A stretch of 64,000 nucleotides of DNA from JBFHIZ01 sp963666475 (GCA_963666475.2 OY762821.2:310001-374000); one strand, 5' to 3'; positions 44,228 to 53,853 are shown, numbered from the stretch's first letter. Notes: generated by a model from the sequence alone, not told the origin. A program made the numbers and translations.

Positions 44228-45338
44228 TTTGTATTTGTAAGAACTTATCGTATTCCGCTGGGGAGATTGGAATTGCAATGGGTGCATCTTTCCATGCAGA
44301 TAAGTAGGCTGCACAAGTAAGATGCAAAGTATCCGTTCCACTAGAACCTTCTGCGATGAAAGGAACATCTCGTTGTATGGATTCGCAAAAATTTTGAATC
44401 ATTGTTTCGTATGCCAAAGATGGAGAACCACAATCGATCTGTGTGGATTTGACATTCATTTGGTCTCTAGAGGAGCAAGTAGCAGTTAAGGAATATATTT
44501 TGGCATCTTGTTCGTTTTCTTCTAAGGTAAGAGTGCTTCCCTGCATGGTGATTTTTCCTTTTGAACCAACGATGGATAAACGCTCTTCTTTTTGAATTTC
44601 ACCAGTAGACAAAATGAAAATACCACTGGTTTGGTTTGGGTATTTCATGATAATTGTGGATTCATCATCGACAAGGAATTCGTTGTACTTACCAAATTTG
44701 ATATCCGCAATGAGAGATTCGGGCATCCCAAAGAGCCAGATCCAATAATCTAAGATGTGCTGCCCCTGATTAATTAATAGACCACCACCTTCTCCGGCCC
44801 AACTACTTCTCCAAGAACCTGATTGGTGGTACATACGTGTACGATAATAAATGGTATTTTCCAATAGGATGCGATTGATCTCTCCAATTCGATTTTCTTC
44901 AAGAAGTGATTTGAGTTTGACGAGTACAGGAAACGTGCGATTATGAAAAATCATACCATATTTTGTTGCGGAAGATTTGGCAGCTTGCTCCATCAGTAAG
45001 GCATCGGACAAACGTACGCCGGCCGGCTTATCACATAGAACATGTTTTTTGTGCTCGAATGCCATGCATGCGATTTCGGGATGCAATTTGTGTGGAGTTG
45101 TAATTATTACTGCATCGAAAGAATCTGCATGCTCAAATAACTCTTCGAAATTTCGGTAATGTATTGTGGAGGAATCGAGGTTCTCCTTTGTCCATTTTAC
45201 TGAGGTGTCGCTTCTGGAACAGACGCAGGTCAGACATGCGCTTGGAACTATGGACTGACTGATCATCAGTGCGTATTTTTTCCCCATATTTCCTAAGCCA
45301 ATAATTGCGAATCTTACGCGATCTTTTTTGATTTTCAT
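44205..45338 (-). CDS. Gfo/Idh/MocA family oxidoreductase
   Basis: 377 aa. N-terminal Rossmann fold FAIIGLGNMGKKYALM (GxGxxG), then the dehydrogenase motif CDKPAG (the EKP-type lysine) and the C-terminal catalytic/substrate domain with GEGGGLLINQGQHILDYWIWLFG, where the GGG and H are typical. These enzymes oxidise or epimerise sugars, inositols or similar polyols with NAD(P). AAGGAG is 11 bases before the ATG. Substrate unknown. Confidence 0.9.
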   Translation of the reverse strand: MKIKKDRVRFAIIGLGNMGKKYALMISQSIVPSACLTCVCSRSDTSVKWTKENLDSSTIHYRNFEELFEHADSFDAVIITTPHKLHPEIACMAFEHKKHVLCDKPAGVRLSDALLMEQAAKSSATKYGMIFHNRTFPVLVKLKSLLEENRIGEINRILLENTIYYRTRMYHQSGSWRSSWAGEGGGLLINQGQHILDYWIWLFGMPESLIADIKFGKYNEFLVDDESTIIMKYPNQTSGIFILSTGEIQKEERLSIVGSKGKITMQGSTLTLEENEQDAKIYSLTATCSSRDQMNVKSTQIDCGSPSLAYETMIQNFCESIQRDVPFIAEGSSGTDTLHLTCAAYLSAWKDAPIAIPISPAEYDKFLQIQIEAEKSQ

Positions 45339-45523
45339 ATGAATACGAGCTCCTTCTTTTTTGAAACTGCTGTTTCTTTTTATTATACGTCATACAATTC
45401 TGCTTTCCTAGAAAAAAATAACGGTATTGTGGTAGTCAGAGATTTAAGTAAAGTCTAAATATAGACGATATATATTAAAATATACAAGATTATGTGTAAA
45501 AGATATGAAGATGGGGTGCCTAA

Positions 45524-46705
45524 ATGTTTACAAAACAAGATAAAAAACAGATTCGAAATATTTTGGAAGATGCCGTGAAACAAGGATTTTTAGCTGGTGG
45601 AAATCTATTAGTCATAAAAGACGGGAAAGAAGAACTCTATATGGAAGATGGTTTTGCAGATATCGAAAGCAAGCAACGAATAGCCAGAAATACGATTTTT
45701 CGTCTGTATTCGATGACCAAACCAGTTACTGCAGTAGCTATTATGATTTTGATGGAACGAGGAGTGATTGACTTGTATGAACCAGTACATCATTACCTTC
45801 CATCATTTCGGAATCAACAGGTGGACATGGATGGAAAATTAGTGCCAGCAGAAAGAGATATGACAATTTACGATTTGTTACAAATGACTTCAGGACTAGT
45901 CTACGATGGTCCTCATGTTTCAGGGCGCGAAACGCATGGCTTGATCGAAGAAATCAAACAAGGTCTTTTCACGGAAGAACCTCTTAATACCCGTCAGGTC
46001 GCATTGCGACTAGGAGAAATTCCTTTAAAGTTTCAGCCAGGATCTTTTTGGGAGTATGGTACATCAGCAGATGTACTCGGAGCCATTGTTGAAATTGCAT
46101 CAGGAAAAAGTTTTAGAAGTTTTTTAAGAGATGAGATTTTTGAACCGCTTGAAATGAAAGATACTGATTTTTATGTCCCTGAGGAAAAGCAAAAACGTTT
46201 GGCATCGAGCTATTATGTGAGCGAACAGGGAAAACTAGAAAAGTACCATGAAAACCATCTTGGAATTATACAGAAAATGAACCAGCTACCAGCTTTTGAA
46301 TCGGGGGGAGCAGGTCTGGCTTCTACGATTGATGATTATTCGAAATTTGCTGAAATGCTTATGGAAAAAGGGACTTTAAATGGAAGAAAAGTATTAAGTC
46401 CAAGAACAGTAGATTTTTTGATAAAAGCAACGTTGGATGAGGGGCAGCAAAAGGGTATGAAACCATGGACATCACTTGGCGGATATAGCTATGGGAATTT
46501 AATGCGAGTGATGGTCGATTCTTCAAAATCGGGGACTTTGACGTTGCAAAATGAATATGGATGGGATGGTTGGCTGGGTGCATACTTCTGCAATGCGCCA
46601 AAAGAAAAACTGACAATTCTTTTTATGATGCAGAAGACTGATGCTGGAACAACCGAATTAACAAGAAAATTACGAAATCGGATAATCAGTTCTTTTGAAC
46701 AATAG
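45524..46705 (+). CDS. Serine hydrolase, class C beta-lactamase-like
   Basis: 393 aa, no signal peptide. Active-site SxxK in YSMTKPVTAVAI, second motif WEYGTSADVLG (YxT/S in place of YxN), and a C-terminal GWDGWLGAYF where KTG/HxG usually lies. The family covers esterases, D-aminopeptidases and penicillin-binding-like proteins; a cytoplasmic esterase is most likely here. ATG 45524 follows GGGGTGCC. Confidence 0.87.
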   Translation: MFTKQDKKQIRNILEDAVKQGFLAGGNLLVIKDGKEELYMEDGFADIESKQRIARNTIFRLYSMTKPVTAVAIMILMERGVIDLYEPVHHYLPSFRNQQVDMDGKLVPAERDMTIYDLLQMTSGLVYDGPHVSGRETHGLIEEIKQGLFTEEPLNTRQVALRLGEIPLKFQPGSFWEYGTSADVLGAIVEIASGKSFRSFLRDEIFEPLEMKDTDFYVPEEKQKRLASSYYVSEQGKLEKYHENHLGIIQKMNQLPAFESGGAGLASTIDDYSKFAEMLMEKGTLNGRKVLSPRTVDFLIKATLDEGQQKGMKPWTSLGGYSYGNLMRVMVDSSKSGTLTLQNEYGWDGWLGAYFCNAPKEKLTILFMMQKTDAGTTELTRKLRNRIISSFEQ

Positions 46706-46744
46706 AGAACTTGTTTTTCGTGGGTGTTTATTTAGGAGGGGATT

Positions 46745-47320
46745 ATGAACATGCATGTGGATTTGAGTAAGGTAGTTCTTGATACAGAGAGATTAATTTT
46801 AAGACCGTGGACACTGGACGATGTAGATGATTTTTATGAGTATGCCTCGGTTGACGGTGTGGGACAAATGGCTGGTTGGAAGCCACATGAAAACATGGAA
46901 GAGTCCATGCAAATATTAAGAATGTTTATGGATGAGAAAAACCAATTTGCACTCGAAGAAAAGGAAACGCAAAAGATCATTGGATCGCTTGGACTAGAGC
47001 AGATTCATAATGATTTGGGAGAACCCTATCAAACTTTAAAAGGAATTGAAATAGGGTTTGTGTTAAGCAAAGCATTTTGGGGACGGGGTTTGATGCCAGA
47101 AGCGGTTCGACGAGTAATCAATTATTGTTTTGATGTTCTTGAGGTGGATTTTTTGCAATGTTGCCATTTTTCAACGAACTTACAGTCAAAAAGAGTGATT
47201 GAAAAATCCGGATTTCGTTTTGTTCGGGAATTTGAGTGTAAGACAAAGCGAGGGGATCTGTTCCTTTCAGAAGTTTATGTGATGAGGAAAGAGGATTTTT
47301 ATGCGAACAGTGGGGCATGA
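46745..47320 (+). CDS. GNAT family N-acetyltransferase, RimJ/RimL-like
   Basis: 191 aa. The N-terminal TERLILRPWTLDDVDDFYEYA and the acetyl-CoA loop region GFVLSKAFWGRGLMPEAVRRVINY (GRGLM for the Q/RxxGxG/A motif) are typical. The family acetylates protein N-termini or small amines. AGGAGGGG lies at the ribosome site. It is followed by the glp promoter. Confidence 0.92.
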   Translation: MNMHVDLSKVVLDTERLILRPWTLDDVDDFYEYASVDGVGQMAGWKPHENMEESMQILRMFMDEKNQFALEEKETQKIIGSLGLEQIHNDLGEPYQTLKGIEIGFVLSKAFWGRGLMPEAVRRVINYCFDVLEVDFLQCCHFSTNLQSKRVIEKSGFRFVREFECKTKRGDLFLSEVYVMRKEDFYANSGA

Positions 47321-47324
47321 GACA

Positions 47325-47352
47325 TTGATTTTCGTGAGTTTTATGGTATAAT
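47325..47352 (+). promoter_or_regulatory. Promoter of glp operon
   Basis: TTGATT (47325-47330), 16-base spacer, TATAAT (47347-47352) with TGG before it. Confidence 0.8.
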
Positions 47353-47384
47353 AAGGATAAGTTAATACATTAGACGAGAGACCG

Positions 47385-47431
47385 AGAGCAAAGTAAAAGA
47401 AGTATTCCTTCATTTACGTTGCTCTTTTTTT
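47385..47431 (+). terminator. Attenuator hairpin in glp leader, probable GlpP target
   Basis: Stem 47385-47397 with 47413-47425 (one A-G mismatch) followed by seven T, only 33 bases after the promoter and 60 before the first glp gene. GlpP, encoded later in the operon, is known in Bacillus to prevent termination at glp leaders when glycerol-3-phosphate is present. The same role here is an inference from operon content and position. Confidence 0.75.
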
Positions 47432-47491
47432 GTTCATTTTTGTATCGATTGAAAACGAAGACTATAGGTTTGACGGGAATGGAGAAGAATT

Positions 47492-48958
47492 ATGAAAAAT
47501 AATGAGGTAGATATTGCAATTGTTGGGGCTGGAATTATTGGCTCGTTTTTAGCACATGATTTAGCAGCATATCAAGGGAAAATCATTGTGTTTGAGAAAA
47601 ATGCGGATGTTGCAAATGGAAGTAGTATGGCAAACAGTGCAATCGTGCATTCCGGCCATGATCCAAAGCCTGGTACATTAAAAGCAAAATTGAATGTACG
47701 CGGCAATGAAATGTATGAAGAGATTTGCAAAGAACTAAAAGTTTCTTTCGAACGGGTTTCCGCCTATGTTGTGGCAGCAGGCGAAGATGAAGAACGTACG
47801 TTGGATGCCTTATATTCACAGACTGTTCTACGTAATGTCCCAGTTCGATATGTTCCATTAGAGGAAGCTAAACTACAGGAAAAAAATCTAAGTGATCATA
47901 TTACCAAAGTCATAGAACTGCCAACAACGGGTATTATTTATCCTTGGGAAGTTTCTATAGCTCTTATGGAAGAAGCCGTACTAAATGAGGTGGACCTGCA
48001 TTTGGAATGTGAGGTTTTAAGAATTGAGTGTCTGGCTGATGGGAGATATCAGATTACGACAACGGATGGAACCTATATCGCAAACATGGTTATTAACGCA
48101 GCAGGTGTATACGCAGACCAGATTTATTCAATGGTATCAAATGGACAAGAACTTGTAGATATTCACCCGAGAAAAGGAGAATACTTTGTGTTGGATAGGC
48201 AAAAAGAACAGTTGGTAAATCGGGTGATTTATCCAGTTCCTTCGGAAAAAGGAAAAGGTGTTTTGGCAGTGCCGACCATTCACGGAAATATACTTCTAGG
48301 TCCGAACTCGGATTTTGTTACGGATAAGGAAGGGGTGGACGCTACGCAAGAAGCCCTGTCTTTTATTCGCAGAGAATTGGATAAAACCATTAAAAATGTC
48401 CCGATGGGGAATGTAATCCGTACTTTTGCAGGACTAAGGCCTACTGGGACGACACATGATTTTGTAATTGAGGAAGCGAGTGACGCAAAGAACTTCATCA
48501 ATGTTGCCTGCATTGAGTCACCTGGATTGGCAAGTGCACCTGCCATTTCGGAATATGTGATTGAAGAAATTATAAGGAAGAATCAAGACCTCCAAAAGAA
48601 ACCATATTTTGTCAGGAGAAGGCCACCGATTCATTTAAGTCATCTTTCGAAAGAAGAACGAGAAGAAATCGTGAAAAAAGATCCATCGTTTGCAAAAATC
48701 GTTTGCAGGTGCGAGCAAATTTCAGAGGGAGAGATTCTGGATGCGATACGTAGACCTGTTCCAGGAAGAACTGTGAAAGGTATTAAAAAAAGATGCAGGC
48801 CCGGTATGGGACGATGTCAAGGTGGATTTTGCGAACCACTTGTCGTTGAAATTCTGGCCAGAGAATTTGGAATCCCGCAAGAAGAAGTAAAATTTGACAC
48901 TAAAGAGTCCTATTTGTTTATAGGAGAGACAAAACAGACGGATGATGAGCATAAGTGA
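47492..48958 (+). CDS. FAD-dependent glycerol-3-phosphate dehydrogenase, GlpA-like
   Basis: 488 aa. N-terminal FAD loop IAIVGAGIIGSFLAHDL, FAGLRPTG and ACIESPGLASAPA are typical of the GlpA/DAO family; the C-terminal part carries the BFD-like [2Fe-2S] domain with CRCEQISEGEI and CRPGMGRCQGGFC. It oxidises glycerol-3-phosphate to dihydroxyacetone phosphate. The anaerobic-type architecture, together with the next two genes (FAD oxidoreductase and DUF1667), matches a three-part GlpABC-like arrangement. Confidence 0.92.
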   Translation: MKNNEVDIAIVGAGIIGSFLAHDLAAYQGKIIVFEKNADVANGSSMANSAIVHSGHDPKPGTLKAKLNVRGNEMYEEICKELKVSFERVSAYVVAAGEDEERTLDALYSQTVLRNVPVRYVPLEEAKLQEKNLSDHITKVIELPTTGIIYPWEVSIALMEEAVLNEVDLHLECEVLRIECLADGRYQITTTDGTYIANMVINAAGVYADQIYSMVSNGQELVDIHPRKGEYFVLDRQKEQLVNRVIYPVPSEKGKGVLAVPTIHGNILLGPNSDFVTDKEGVDATQEALSFIRRELDKTIKNVPMGNVIRTFAGLRPTGTTHDFVIEEASDAKNFINVACIESPGLASAPAISEYVIEEIIRKNQDLQKKPYFVRRRPPIHLSHLSKEEREEIVKKDPSFAKIVCRCEQISEGEILDAIRRPVPGRTVKGIKKRCRPGMGRCQGGFCEPLVVEILAREFGIPQEEVKFDTKESYLFIGETKQTDDEHK

Positions 48959-48975
48959 GGAAAGGATGAAGTTCG

Positions 48976-50229
48976 ATGAGAGAATATGAACTGGTAATAA
49001 TTGGGGGTGGCAGTGCTGGAATAGCCGCAGCGATTGGCGCATATGAAAATGGATGTAAAGACATACTGGTCATAGAGAGAGACCAGGAGTTGGGTGGTAT
49101 TTTGTTGCAATGTATTCATAATGGATTCGGTCTACATATGTTTGGTGAGGAGCTGGCCGGCCCTTCTTATGCGGAGCGATTTGTTGGCATGATGAAAGAA
49201 AAGGGAATCGCCTATGTAACCGGAAGTATGGTCACACATTTAAGCAAAGATCATATCGTGGAGTACGTGAATCCGAAAGAAGGGTATACGTGTGTCAAGG
49301 GAAAAGCAATCATATTGGCAATGGGGTGCAGAGAACGAACAAGAGGGGCAATACAGATTCCAGGCTTTCGTCCAAGTGGAATCTGGACAGCAGGAACTGC
49401 TCAAAGATATCTCAATATGGAAGGAATCATGGTTGGGAAAAAAGTGTTTATTTTGGGAAGTGGAGATATTGGGTTAATCATGGCCAGAAGAATGACGTTG
49501 GAAGGAGCAAAAGTGTTGGGGGTTGCAGAAATCATGCCTTATTCCAATGGATTACCTCGTAATCAAAAACAATGTTTGGAAGACTTTGGTATACCGCTCT
49601 ACTTGTCACATACAGTGACAAAAATAGAAGGAAATGATCGCATTACGGGTATCGATCTAATGGAAGTCGATTCGATGCTTCGACCAATTGAGGGGACAAA
49701 AAAACACTTCGACGTGGATACGTTGCTGCTATCTGTAGGGTTGATTCCAGAAAACACATTGAGTCAGGAAGCGGAAATTCAAATTCATCCTGGTACAAGA
49801 GGTGCGATTGTTGACGAATCTTTTCAAACTTCTGAAGAGGGGATTTTTGCTTGTGGAAATGTACTTCATGTGCATGACCTGGTAGATTATGTGAGTGAAG
49901 AGGGCAAAAAAGCAGGAAAGGCTGCGGCAAAGTATCTAAGAGGAGAACTAAAGAAGAGTCAGGAAATAAGAACAGAAGCAGGCAATGGAATTGGATATAT
50001 TCTACCACAAAAAGTATACCGAACGAATGTGGAAGAAAACATCGAATTTATGTTTCGAGTACGAACTCCCTATCAAAATGTCAAAATTGGTCTATTCGGT
50101 GATGGGAAGTTAATTCGAGAAATAAAGAAAAAGCATTTGGCTCCTGCAGAGATGGAAAAATTACAGTGTAAAAATCAAGATTTGGATGGAATAGAACAGG
50201 TGCTGTCCATAGAAGTACTAGAATCATAG
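48976..50229 (+). CDS. FAD/NAD(P)-dependent oxidoreductase, GlpB-like partner
   Basis: 417 aa. FAD loop LVIIGGGSAGIAAAIGAYENG, a second nucleotide loop VFILGSGDIGLIMAR and the FAD-end motif GIFACGNVLHVHDLVDYV. It resembles the pyridine-nucleotide-disulfide type and the small subunit of amine or G3P dehydrogenases. Gap of 17 bases to the GlpA-like gene. In this operon it most likely passes electrons from the dehydrogenase. Confidence 0.9.
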   Translation: MREYELVIIGGGSAGIAAAIGAYENGCKDILVIERDQELGGILLQCIHNGFGLHMFGEELAGPSYAERFVGMMKEKGIAYVTGSMVTHLSKDHIVEYVNPKEGYTCVKGKAIILAMGCRERTRGAIQIPGFRPSGIWTAGTAQRYLNMEGIMVGKKVFILGSGDIGLIMARRMTLEGAKVLGVAEIMPYSNGLPRNQKQCLEDFGIPLYLSHTVTKIEGNDRITGIDLMEVDSMLRPIEGTKKHFDVDTLLLSVGLIPENTLSQEAEIQIHPGTRGAIVDESFQTSEEGIFACGNVLHVHDLVDYVSEEGKKAGKAAAKYLRGELKKSQEIRTEAGNGIGYILPQKVYRTNVEENIEFMFRVRTPYQNVKIGLFGDGKLIREIKKKHLAPAEMEKLQCKNQDLDGIEQVLSIEVLES

Positions 50230-50249
50230 GAAGAAGAAAGGAGAAAGAT

Positions 50250-50645
50250 ATGAAGGAAAAGAATTCTGAAGTGAATGAAATCAGAATGCCGTGTATTGTT
50301 TGTCCCTTGAGCTGTCATTTGGTCGTTTCAGTGGACGAAGAAGGGAATGTGCAAAAAGTAACTGGAAATTCTTGCTCCAGGGGTGAAAAATATGCCAGGG
50401 ACGAAATGACAAATCCGATGCGTATGGTCACCAGTACCGTGGTGATTTCCGAAGGAATCTACAAACGACTGCCCGTCATTTTGTCTGGACCGATTCCAAA
50501 GGATCAGATTTTATCAGTCATGGAACAAATAAATCGTGTAAAAGTTTGTGCACCTATACAAATAAATGATATAATAATTGAGAATATTTTAGGCTTGGAA
50601 GTAAATTTAATTGCAAGTAGAAGCATGCCCAAAAAGACGGTATGA
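50250..50645 (+). CDS. DUF1667 domain protein of glp operon
   Basis: 131 aa. N-terminal cysteine motif MPCIVCPLSCHLVV and a further NSCSRGEKYARDE mark DUF1667, commonly found beside glpA- and glpB-like genes in Firmicutes. The cysteines probably hold an Fe-S cluster. Role in electron transfer for glycerol-3-phosphate oxidation is likely from context but not shown. Confidence 0.92.
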   Translation: MKEKNSEVNEIRMPCIVCPLSCHLVVSVDEEGNVQKVTGNSCSRGEKYARDEMTNPMRMVTSTVVISEGIYKRLPVILSGPIPKDQILSVMEQINRVKVCAPIQINDIIIENILGLEVNLIASRSMPKKTV

Positions 50646-50677
50646 TATATTCCGAAGGGCAATAAGGAGGCACAACG

Positions 50678-51235
50678 ATGCAAATAATCAAACAACAGCA
50701 GGAGATTATACCAGCACTTTCTAGTATTCGAGAAATCGAACGTTTTTTTGATAGTAAGGATGAAGTTGGAATTGTCATGAACCTCCATTTGAATTTTCTG
50801 GACAGTGTCATACGAGAAGCCCATCAAAAGCAAAAAAAAATATGGCTCCATTTGGACTTGATTCAGGGTTTGACTGCAAACGAATATGGCTGTGAATTTG
50901 CATGTCAAAAATTAATGGCAGATGGAATTATTTCTACGAAGGCAAAAGTTATTGAAACTGCAAAAAAATGTGGGAAGACTGCAGTATTTCGTTTTTTCTT
51001 GATTGATACAAAATCCCTTGATAAGGGGATTGCAATTTGTAATCAAATTTTGCCTGATTTTGTAGAAGTCCTACCTGGAATCGCCGTAGAAATCTTGCCT
51101 TACATCAAAGAACGCGTATCTTGCGAGATTATGTGCGGTGGTCTAATTCATAGCAAAGAAGAGGTGGAAAGATGCTTACAAGCTGGAGCCCATGCAGTTA
51201 CGATTTCAGATAAATACCATAAGAAACTAGATTGA
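50678..51235 (+). CDS. glpP: Glycerol-3-phosphate-responsive antiterminator
   Basis: 185 aa. The sequence has the GlpP signature: LNFLDSVIREAHQKQKKIWLHLDLIQGL, the DGIISTKAKVIETAKKCG segment, and CGGLIHSKEEVERCLQAGAHAVTIS near the C-terminus, a TIM-barrel-like fold. GlpP binds glycerol-3-phosphate and prevents transcription termination in glp leader RNAs. It is encoded inside the operon whose leader it would control. AAGGAGG precedes the ATG. Confidence 0.95.
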   Translation: MQIIKQQQEIIPALSSIREIERFFDSKDEVGIVMNLHLNFLDSVIREAHQKQKKIWLHLDLIQGLTANEYGCEFACQKLMADGIISTKAKVIETAKKCGKTAVFRFFLIDTKSLDKGIAICNQILPDFVEVLPGIAVEILPYIKERVSCEIMCGGLIHSKEEVERCLQAGAHAVTISDKYHKKLD

Positions 51236-51264
51236 AAAATACATTTTGATAATGGAGAATAGCA

Positions 51265-52767
51265 ATGGAACAATATATTTTGGCGATAGATCAGGGGACT
51301 ACAAGCTCAAGAGCAATTATTTTTGATAAACATGCAAACATGATTGCAAATGTACAAAAAGAATTCACCCAGCATTTTCCGAAACCAGGTTGGGTAGAAC
51401 ATGATGCAAACGAAATATGGCTAAGTGTGGCAGCAGTATATATGGAGGCGATGTCGGTATCCGGATTAGAACCCTCACAAATTGCAGGAATTGGGATTAC
51501 CAATCAACGAGAAACAACCGTGGTATGGGATAAAAATACGGGGCTTCCTATATATCATGCAATTGTTTGGCAGTCCAGACAAACGACGGAGATTTGCGAT
51601 GATCTAAAAGCAAAAGGATATGAAGAAATATTCCGAAAAAAAACTGGACTATTGATTGATCCCTATTTTTCAGGGACCAAGGTCAAATGGATTCTAGATC
51701 ATGTTGAGGGAGCAAGAGCAAAAGCTGAGAAGGGAGAATTGATGTTTGGCACCATCGATTCGTGGTTGATTTGGAAACTCTCAGGACAGAGTGTACATGT
51801 GACGGATTATTCGAATGCGTCAAGAACCTTACTATATAACATTTATGATTTGAAGTGGGATGAAGAGCTACTTGAGATTTTAGATATTCCTTGCTCCATG
51901 CTTCCAGAAGTTCGTTCGTCTTCAGAGGTCTACGCAATGACGGCATCCTATCATTTTTTTGGACAAGAGATACCGATAGCAGGCGTGGCGGGGGATCAGC
52001 AAGCGGCACTTTTTGGACAGACTTGCTTTCAACCAGGTATGGCTAAAAATACCTATGGAACGGGATGCTTTTTGTTGATGAATACGGGAGAGGTTCCTAT
52101 TTGCTCCGACCATGGGATGCTCACAACGATTGCTTGGGGATTGGATCAGAAAGTAACTTACGCACTTGAAGGTAGTGTGTTTGTCGCAGGAAGTGCGATT
52201 CAGTGGTTGCGTGATGCCATGCAGATGATACATTCAGCATCCGATAGTGAAAAAATAGCAATGGAAGTAGAAGATTCGGATGGGGTATATCTGGTACCTG
52301 CATTTGTAGGTCTTGGTGCACCTTATTGGGATGACAAGGCAAGGGGAGCTATGTTCGGAATTACTAGAGGAACAACTAAGGCGCACTTTGTAAGAGCAAC
52401 GCTAGAGTCCCTTGCATATCAGTCTAAAGATATTATTGATGCAATGATTAAAGATAGTCATATTCCACTTAAAAAAGTAAAAGTGGATGGAGGAGCGGTT
52501 GCAAATTCCTTGTTAATGCAGTTTCAAAGTGATATATTAAGGGTACCAGTAGAACGTCCAAAAGTGAATGAGACGACGGCGCTCGGGGCCGCATACCTGG
52601 CTGGACTAGCCGTAGGGATGTGGAAAGATAAGGATGAATTGGTTCAAAACTATCAAGTGGATCGTACATTTTTACCGGAAATGAATGAGAGTAAGGCGAA
52701 AAGCAAATATATTGGTTGGCAAAAAGCCGTTGCATCGACCTGCTCTTACAAACATTTGGAAGGGTAA
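51265..52767 (+). CDS. glpK: Glycerol kinase
   Basis: 500 aa, full length. It phosphorylates glycerol with ATP, giving the substrate for the GlpA-like enzyme. FGGY-family motifs: YILAIDQGTTSSRAIIFD, GWVEHDANEIW, GITNQRETTVVWD, GVAGDQQAALFGQ, NTYGTGCFLLMNTG and KVDGGAVANSLLMQFQSDI. No glycerol facilitator (glpF) is adjacent. Confidence 0.97.
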   Translation: MEQYILAIDQGTTSSRAIIFDKHANMIANVQKEFTQHFPKPGWVEHDANEIWLSVAAVYMEAMSVSGLEPSQIAGIGITNQRETTVVWDKNTGLPIYHAIVWQSRQTTEICDDLKAKGYEEIFRKKTGLLIDPYFSGTKVKWILDHVEGARAKAEKGELMFGTIDSWLIWKLSGQSVHVTDYSNASRTLLYNIYDLKWDEELLEILDIPCSMLPEVRSSSEVYAMTASYHFFGQEIPIAGVAGDQQAALFGQTCFQPGMAKNTYGTGCFLLMNTGEVPICSDHGMLTTIAWGLDQKVTYALEGSVFVAGSAIQWLRDAMQMIHSASDSEKIAMEVEDSDGVYLVPAFVGLGAPYWDDKARGAMFGITRGTTKAHFVRATLESLAYQSKDIIDAMIKDSHIPLKKVKVDGGAVANSLLMQFQSDILRVPVERPKVNETTALGAAYLAGLAVGMWKDKDELVQNYQVDRTFLPEMNESKAKSKYIGWQKAVASTCSYKHLEG

Positions 52768-52797
52768 GACTTGAATTTGTAAAGGATGGAGTGGAAA

Positions 52798-53724
52798 ATG
52801 AAAATCGGATATGTGGTATCGGGTATTGTGACAGCTCTTCTGGGTGTCAGTGCCTGTTTAGGGAAACGCATGGCGGATCAATTAACTAGTGCAGAAAAAA
52901 GTGATGTAGAACGCGAACGTATTGAAGCTGTAAAAAGAGGAGAATACAACAAAGAAGATCTGGAAAATGTATCGATGGAATCATTTTCAATAGAGAACAA
53001 AAGAAATGAGGTTCTAAGGGGAGAGATTTTATATTGTGATACTCCTACAGAGAAAGTATGCGTTGCTTGTCATGGGTGGACTTCCAGTCGAATTGGGATG
53101 TATAAGTATGCGCGAGCGATTCTTGATAATGGTTTTCATATGGTCGTTTATGATCATATCAATTGTGGTAGTAGTGATGGAAAATATGGATCCATGGGAT
53201 TTCGCGAAAGTCAGGATTTAGAAGAAGTGATTACCTATGTCAAACAACGTTTTGGTGAACATACGAAAATTCTTACCTACGGAGAATCCATGGGATCTGC
53301 AACGGTTCTTCTGCATATGACAAAAGATACAAGAGTAGATGCTGTAGTAGCGGACTGTCCGTTTGCAAGTCTGGAAGAACAATGTGCTTATTCGTTAAAA
53401 TCAATATATCATTTGCCTAAACAACCAATTTTGTTTTTTACAGACCTGATTTTTTATAAAAGACTTGGTGTTCATATCGCAGATGTCAATCCATATCGAG
53501 CCATCCAACAGGCAGATGGTGTGCCCGATATTCCATTGTTGTTGATGCATGGAACAGCGGACAAGTTTATATTGCCTTCTCAAAGTGAAAAGATTGCTTC
53601 TGTAAAAAAAGGGTTTGTCAGACTTCGTTTTATGGAGGGTGGAATACACGCAAGAAGTATTTTAAAAACGCCTGATGAATATCGGGCAGAATTACATGCT
53701 TTTTTACAGGAAGTCCTTGAATAA
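52798..53724 (+). CDS. Membrane-anchored alpha/beta hydrolase
   Basis: 308 aa from ATG 52798 (GGAG just upstream); ATG 52786 is an alternative. A single N-terminal hydrophobic helix (IGYVVSGIVTALLGVSAC) should anchor it, catalytic domain outside or inside unresolved. Nucleophile serine in TYGESMGSATVLL, with CHGWTSSRIGMYKYAR before it, acid in MHGTADKFILPS and histidine in GGIHARSIL. The YqkD/FrsA-like group hydrolyses esters or acyl peptides. Follows glpK without a terminator. Confidence 0.88.
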   Translation: MKIGYVVSGIVTALLGVSACLGKRMADQLTSAEKSDVERERIEAVKRGEYNKEDLENVSMESFSIENKRNEVLRGEILYCDTPTEKVCVACHGWTSSRIGMYKYARAILDNGFHMVVYDHINCGSSDGKYGSMGFRESQDLEEVITYVKQRFGEHTKILTYGESMGSATVLLHMTKDTRVDAVVADCPFASLEEQCAYSLKSIYHLPKQPILFFTDLIFYKRLGVHIADVNPYRAIQQADGVPDIPLLLMHGTADKFILPSQSEKIASVKKGFVRLRFMEGGIHARSILKTPDEYRAELHAFLQEVLE

Positions 53725-53738
53725 TTCCCCAAAAAGGA

Positions 53739-53762
53739 AAATGGATGCCGAAGCATCCATTT
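53739..53762 (+). terminator. Hairpin after hydrolase gene, weak terminator
   Basis: 10-bp perfect stem with a CGAA tetraloop, but the 3' side continues TTTATAAAAGG, without a clean T-run. Confidence 0.4.
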
Positions 53763-53778
53763 ATAAAAGGGGAGTGTT

Positions 53779-53853
53779 ATGAAAAAGTTTAGGGTTTTCT
53801 TAAACAATTACAGTATATCCAGATTTTATGTTGAAATCGTGTGGAGAAATTGA
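53779..53853 (+). CDS. Possible 24-residue peptide gene
   Basis: A short open frame begins MKKFRVFLNN and ends VEIVWRN, strongly basic at the start. AGGGGAGTG lies five bases before the ATG. It sits between the hairpin at 53739 and the HD-protein gene at 53936 with no other gene nearby. Support is the ribosome site alone; its chance occurrence is quite possible. Confidence 0.3.
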   Translation: MKKFRVFLNNYSISRFYVEIVWRN

